The notes beneath the pieces were generated by a model. It searched no databases. It was not told the origin of the DNA and saw only the letters and a program-made list of their open reading frames with translations. DNA of 33,038 bases from a virus, in the IMG/VR virus record IMGVR_UViG_3300044613_000551, positions 1 through 33,038 of that record. One strand, written 5' to 3'. The position numbers and the translations under genes are program-made. Shown one piece after another: positions 30,607 through 33,038 of this stretch. How positions within the stretch are numbered: the first letter of the stretch is position 1; each line of letters opens with the position of its first letter.

Positions 30607-30782
30607 TGTTCTGAATTAAAAGTTTCATTGTAGTATTGTCTTCTATAATTTTCACTACCTTCATAATGTGCATTATTAATCTGCTCTTCAAACATTTCTT
30701 TGGCTTCTTCAATAATAAATCTTAATCCTTCTTGTTGAATTAAAGGTAATTGCTCAATTAACAATTCTACTGCTGTTTTCAT
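30597..30782 (-). CDS. Cassette-family small protein, last cassette
   Basis: This 61-aa protein is a typical cassette member: MKTAVELLIEQLPLIQQEGL, a helix IIEEAKEMFEEQINNAHYEG, and a C-terminus QYYNETFNSEQCK. The SEQCK ending is shared with the gene at 138-359, which has an entirely different middle, so the two are alleles or recombinants sharing both ends. The boundary repeat (30786-30802) precedes it even though the upstream gene (30801-31001) is not a cassette member. Small soluble helical protein; function unknown. Confidence 0.75.
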   Translation of the reverse strand: MKTAVELLIEQLPLIQQEGLRFIIEEAKEMFEEQINNAHYEGSENYRRQYYNETFNSEQCK

Positions 30783-30800
30783 ATTATTCTGATTTAAAGG

Positions 30801-31001
30801 TTATTCTTTAATAATTACTTGTCCAACACATCTAAACATACCTACAAATACATCGTATTTATTAGGTTCATCGGTTTCAGAGAGTTCAATTCCTCTACTC
30901 ATTATGTGTTTAGAAAGTTCTTGCCACATTGCTTTTTCATTTTTTACAACAACTGTTTTATTAACGTTGTTTCTGCCTAAATTAATCATTATTAATTCCA
31001 T
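30801..31001 (-). CDS. Early protein unrelated to the cassettes, within the cassette series
   Basis: This 66-aa protein begins MELIMINLGRNNVNKTVVVK and continues NEKAMWQELSKHIMSRGIEL, ending VFVGMFRCVGQVIIKE. An ATG at 30989 (MINLG) is an alternative start. It lacks the MKTAV start and NETFKSE end. It is replaced in the other haplotype, so it travels within the exchangeable block. It looks like a small alpha/beta domain; no family recognised. Confidence 0.65.
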   Translation of the reverse strand: MELIMINLGRNNVNKTVVVKNEKAMWQELSKHIMSRGIELSETDEPNKYDVFVGMFRCVGQVIIKE

Positions 31002-31020
31002 TTCTATTTGATTTTATTGA

Positions 31021-31284
31021 TTACTGATTTTTTTCTAATTCTGCAAGTAAAGCATCTGCTTGTTCAACTGCATATTTTACACGTTCTTCAATAAGCATAC
31101 AATATGGTGGTTGAACTCCTTCTTGTGTAGTCATACCATTAGCATTCATTCCCGAAAGTATGTGTATTGCAAAGTACTCTCTTTTGGTTAAGCCTATTGG
31201 TAAATCATGCGGTGTTTGATTTGTAAAACTTTGTTCAGCACCTCTCATTGGGTCTGGATAAATTGGTTCTTTTCCGTTTTTCAT
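31021..31284 (-). CDS. Phage protein with LTKREYFAIHILSG motif
   Basis: The ATG at 31284 follows the previous stop by one base, so I chose it over more upstream starts; this gives 87 aa. The protein begins MKNGKEPIYPDPMRGAEQSF, contains IGLTKREYFAIHILSGMNAN in the middle and ends VKYAVEQADALLAELEKNQ. From memory, GLTKREYFA...L.G and AV..ADAL..EL are shared by small uncharacterised proteins in many phages and prophages. It forms part of the block missing from the other haplotype. Confidence 0.75.
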   Translation of the reverse strand: MKNGKEPIYPDPMRGAEQSFTNQTPHDLPIGLTKREYFAIHILSGMNANGMTTQEGVQPPYCMLIEERVKYAVEQADALLAELEKNQ

Positions 31285-31285
31285 T

Positions 31286-31489
31286 CTATTCTGATTTAAA
31301 GGTTTCGTTGTAGTATTGTTCGCTTGATGATTCACTATCCCAATTTGTAGTGCCATCAAACCAAGCCTCCATTATCTGCTCTTTCTCTATTTCTTTTGCT
31401 TGTTCAATAAGAATTAATAAATACTCCTTTGTAATTACGGTATTAAATTCTTTAATCTTTTTTTCCAACCATTCTACTGCTGTTCTCAT
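31286..31489 (-). CDS. Cassette-family small protein
   Basis: The start MRTAVEWL at 31489 lies one base after the upstream TAG; an in-frame extension to 31576 is a shadow over the previous gene. The protein is 67 aa. It has the conserved head (MRTAVEWLEKKIKEF), central helix (LIEQAKEIEKEQIMEAWFDG) and tail (EQYYNETFKSE). The middle differs from its neighbours while both ends match almost exactly at DNA level. The function is unknown. Confidence 0.8.
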   Translation of the reverse strand: MRTAVEWLEKKIKEFNTVITKEYLLILIEQAKEIEKEQIMEAWFDGTTNWDSESSSEQYYNETFKSE

Positions 31490-31490
31490 T

Positions 31491-31709
31491 CTATTCTGAT
31501 TTAAAGGTTTCGTTGTAGTATTGTTCTGGTTGATAACATTGAGAACCATAATCATTGCTCCCTTGATTATAAGCATCCATTATCTGCTCTTCAAACATTT
31601 TATTGGCTTGTTCAATTAACTTATTAAATATCAATACATTTTCTAAATTTAATGGTAAATTAGTTTGTAATATAACTTCTTGTTGTAACCATTCTACTGC
31701 TGTTTTCAT
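31491..31709 (-). CDS. Cassette-family small protein, first of the variable block
   Basis: This 72-aa protein begins MKTAVEWLQQEVILQTNLPL, has the central helix LIEQANKMFEEQIMDAYNQG and ends EQYYNETFKSE. Its ATG lies one base after the TAG of the upstream conserved gene. The other haplotype has a different cassette (138-359) at exactly this place. The family appears to keep head and tail constant and vary the middle, hinting at selection for diverse targets; function is unknown. Confidence 0.8.
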   Translation of the reverse strand: MKTAVEWLQQEVILQTNLPLNLENVLIFNKLIEQANKMFEEQIMDAYNQGSNDYGSQCYQPEQYYNETFKSE

Positions 31710-31710
31710 T

Positions 31711-31953
31711 CTATTCTGATTTAAAGGTTAAATTATAATATGCATTTGCTAATTCTTTATTATAATCTCTATATTTTCCGCTGTCAAATTCAGATTGTCC
31801 ATTGATGTGAGATAAAATTATCTGCTCCCTCTCCACCTCTAAAAAATTACTAAACTCATTGACAAATGTTCTGCCCTTCTCAGTGTGTATGTCAAATAGT
31901 GATGGATGTAACTCCTCTAATCTTGCAAATGCTTGCTGTAATGCTGTTTTCAT
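31711..31953 (-). CDS. Cassette-like small early protein, copy 2 (MKTALQQAF...)
   Basis: This 80-aa protein matches 361-603, with changes at a few positions (MKTALQQ versus MRTALQQ, SNFLEVE versus SKFLEVE, FDSGKY versus FDTKEY). It ends YYNLTFKSE, a variant of the cassette tail. The gene is the upstream border of the variable block in both haplotypes. It overlaps the upstream gene by 4 nt. Confidence 0.8.
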   Translation of the reverse strand: MKTALQQAFARLEELHPSLFDIHTEKGRTFVNEFSNFLEVEREQIILSHINGQSEFDSGKYRDYNKELANAYYNLTFKSE

Positions 31954-32195
31954 GATAACCTCTTTTGTTCGTTAATACCTTTGAATAGTTCAGAGCTTGA
32001 CTCAATCATGCCTGTTGCCTTGATGTAATCAACCTCAATCTTTGCACTCTGGATTATAACAGATCCAATTGTTGCCACTGCCTGTGCCTTTTCAATTTCC
32101 TTATTAAGCTCCTCCATTGTGAGCTCATCATTATCCAATCTCTCTAATGCTGAGAATAAGTGATCTCTAAGATCATTGATTTTGTTTCTTGCCAT
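31950..32195 (-). CDS. Conserved helical phage protein, copy 2
   Basis: This 81-aa protein is almost identical to the product of 600-845; the only difference is Arg instead of Lys near the C-terminus (EQKRLS). Most base changes between the copies are silent, indicating purifying selection. It begins MARNKINDLRDHLFSALERL and is mostly helical. Function is unknown. It overlaps the HNH gene and the next small gene. Confidence 0.8.
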   Translation of the reverse strand: MARNKINDLRDHLFSALERLDNDELTMEELNKEIEKAQAVATIGSVIIQSAKIEVDYIKATGMIESSSELFKGINEQKRLS

Positions 32196-32802
32196 TGATT
32201 TTTCTTTTTAATTTATTGTTTAACTTTATTACTTGCCTAACTTCATTAGGATACCTTTGTATGGTGTTCAGCTCCATGTTTTGACACTGACCAATCAACT
32301 CAAGGTTATTAATATCCCAATGCATTGTGTTACCATCTTTGAACCTCACAACCATACCACGAGGTATTGGTCCATGATGCTCCTCCCACACCACTCTATG
32401 CATCAACCTCCAATCACTATCTTTAATCTTGATGTATGCATAAGTTCTACCCGCTGAGTCAGTTCTAAAATTGATAGTTCCAACCGGTTGTGTATTTGAT
32501 GGCTTGTTACCTTTTTTGAACATGGTTGCCTTAGCTTTCTCATACACATGCTTAGGCATCTTAGCTCCTTTGTTGTGTGTTGCATGTCCTTTTTTAAACC
32601 TTGTTGCCATCCCTTTCTCAAGTAAGTTTCTTCTCCCTGATAATTCAGATGCAAGATACTCCTTTGATTTCTTTAATCCCATTCTGTATGCTTTGTTGGC
32701 CACAGTGCAGTACTTAACACCAAGCTCATTAGCTAAGTCAATAGTACGCATGTTGGCATATCTTTGGATTATTATCTCATCTAATGTCATACATTTGTCC
32801 AT
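32173..32802 (-). CDS. HNH-type protein, copy 2
   Basis: This 209-aa protein matches 823-1452. Differences are concentrated in the linker with the FKKG motifs (GHATHNKGAKMPKH here, GNIAHNKGAKMPEH there; PSNT versus PPNT) and one residue near the C-terminus. The HTH and HNH_3-like module are conserved, including Arg153 in place of the expected His (VRFKDGN). See the first copy for the functional reading. Confidence 0.8.
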   Translation of the reverse strand: MDKCMTLDEIIIQRYANMRTIDLANELGVKYCTVANKAYRMGLKKSKEYLASELSGRRNLLEKGMATRFKKGHATHNKGAKMPKHVYEKAKATMFKKGNKPSNTQPVGTINFRTDSAGRTYAYIKIKDSDWRLMHRVVWEEHHGPIPRGMVVRFKDGNTMHWDINNLELIGQCQNMELNTIQRYPNEVRQVIKLNNKLKRKINGKKQNQ

Positions 32803-32993
32803 TTATCAATTCCTAATAAGTACTTAATCTCAATCATTTTACCTGTTGATGCACTCTGACATGCGAACTCAAGTAATGTTCTAAGCCTGTCATAATCCTC
32901 ATAAGATAGTTGATTGCATGTTTCAACTGTGAATATATTTCTGAAATAAACCTGCCCGGTTCTATTGTCAATGTGTTGCTCTTGTATTAACAT
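32787..32993 (-). CDS. Small early protein, copy 2
   Basis: This 68-aa protein differs from the copy at 1437-1643 at two positions (Gln for Pro in ETCNQLSYED, Ile for Thr in LLGIDKW). It starts MLIQEQHIDNRTGQVYFRN. The function is unknown. Its end overlaps the HNH gene start by 16 nt. Confidence 0.75.
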   Translation of the reverse strand: MLIQEQHIDNRTGQVYFRNIFTVETCNQLSYEDYDRLRTLLEFACQSASTGKMIEIKYLLGIDKWTNV

Positions 32994-33005
32994 ACCCTCT
33001 CAATT

Positions 33006-33038
33006 TTAATGATTAGTTTCTCCCAAAGGTTGCTCATT
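33006..33038 (-). CDS. C-terminal fragment of a small early protein (cut by window edge)
   Basis: The last 10 codons and stop (NEQPLGETNH) of the protein at 1656-1871 recur here, with the remainder beyond the window. It shows that the repeated segment continues past the end. Confidence 0.7.
   Translation of the reverse strand, partial: NEQPLGETNH

Larger units (their letters stand above)
30786..31729. repeat. Cassette boundary repeats (17-nt core, five copies in the window)
   Basis: ATTCTGATTTAAAGGTT occurs at 30786-30802, 31288-31304, 31493-31509 and 31713-31729, and in the other haplotype at 363-379. It usually extends on the plus strand into CTACTGCTGTTTTCATTCT on one side and TCGTTGTAGTATTGTTC on the other. 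It encodes the end of one protein (TFKSE), its stop, and the start of the next (MKTAVEW). The range given spans the four copies plus intervening genes. Confidence 0.8.
31692..33038. repeat. Self-overlap: second copy of 342-1688
   Basis: Every base of 342-1688 has a partner here at +31,350 with no indels. I counted about 45 mismatches by eye, mostly silent or conservative in the genes covered. Homology starts abruptly at the cassette boundary (342 / 31692) and runs to the window end. Confidence 0.9.

Noticed and set aside
31286-31576. Longer form of the cassette gene starting at 31576
   Set aside because: The extension reads out of frame through the previous cassette; the start at 31489 gives the conserved MRTAVEW head and one-base spacing.
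30597-31729. Repeated units resembling a CRISPR array
   Set aside because: The repeats are coding boundaries 200-500 nt apart, with genes between them, not 25-40 nt repeats with short spacers. No cas genes are present.
32471-32827. Plus-strand ORF of over 100 codons opposite the HNH gene (and others, e.g. 3049-3468, 24478-24813)
   Set aside because: All plus-strand ORFs lie antisense to well-supported minus-strand genes; no promoters or recognisable products, so they are shadows.
1-33038. Temperate lifestyle
   Set aside because: No integrase, excisionase, CI-like repressor or att site for host integration was seen. Only a small possible HTH protein exists, which is not enough.

Overview
This window looks like one nearly complete genome unit of a siphovirus-type tailed phage infecting a Bacteroidota (probably Flavobacteriia-like) host. 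Supporting evidence: low GC (upper 30s % by eye), hardly any Shine-Dalgarno sequences, promoters of the Bacteroidetes type (TTTG, about 19-20 bp, TAnnTTTG), and protein families I associate with Bacteroidetes phages (DUF3127-type SSB, Erf annealase with a YqaJ-like nuclease, prim-pol/DUF3987 replication protein, M15 lysin). Every supported gene is on the minus strand, so genes are transcribed from high to low coordinates. I saw no integrase, CI-like repressor, tRNA or CRISPR array.

Layout in transcription order. (1) 33038-29795: early operon of very small, tightly coupled genes, including an HNH-type protein, a series of paralogous 60-80 aa 'MKTAVEW...YYNETFKSE' cassettes, several peptides of 23-59 aa, and a DnaA domain IV-like protein, closed by a terminator (29734-29764). 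(2) 29728-29309: AT-rich non-coding region with seven direct ACTGTAAAC repeats and one inverted copy, the likely origin, then a possible promoter and structured leader. (3) 29308-23594: replication and recombination block: primase-helicase, N6-adenine methyltransferase, VRR-NUC-like nuclease, Erf annealase, YqaJ-like exonuclease, SSB-like protein and a small possible HTH protein. (4) 23420-22867: one ORF bracketed by two attC-like imperfect hairpins, resembling an integron gene cassette. (5) 22845-2706: small genes, terminase, portal, prohead protease, HK97-fold capsid, connector and tail completion genes, tail tube, tape measure, tail tip, LamG adhesin and lysis genes, ending at a terminator (2611-2637). 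(6) 2535-1: a promoter and the same early operon again.

The window overlaps itself. Positions 342-1688 match 31692-33038 at a constant offset of 31,350 without indels and with roughly 45 mismatches by eye (about 96-97% identity). The simplest reading is a circular or circularly permuted genome of about 31 kb, closed through two related haplotypes, although a real diverged duplication is possible. The two copies part company exactly at a cassette boundary: one version carries a single cassette (138-359), the other a series of five ORFs (30597-31709), before both rejoin at a conserved 23-aa peptide gene. This natural comparison is the most interesting feature. It suggests a hypervariable early cassette locus that reshuffles through short boundary repeats, perhaps helped by the phage's own Erf/exonuclease pair.
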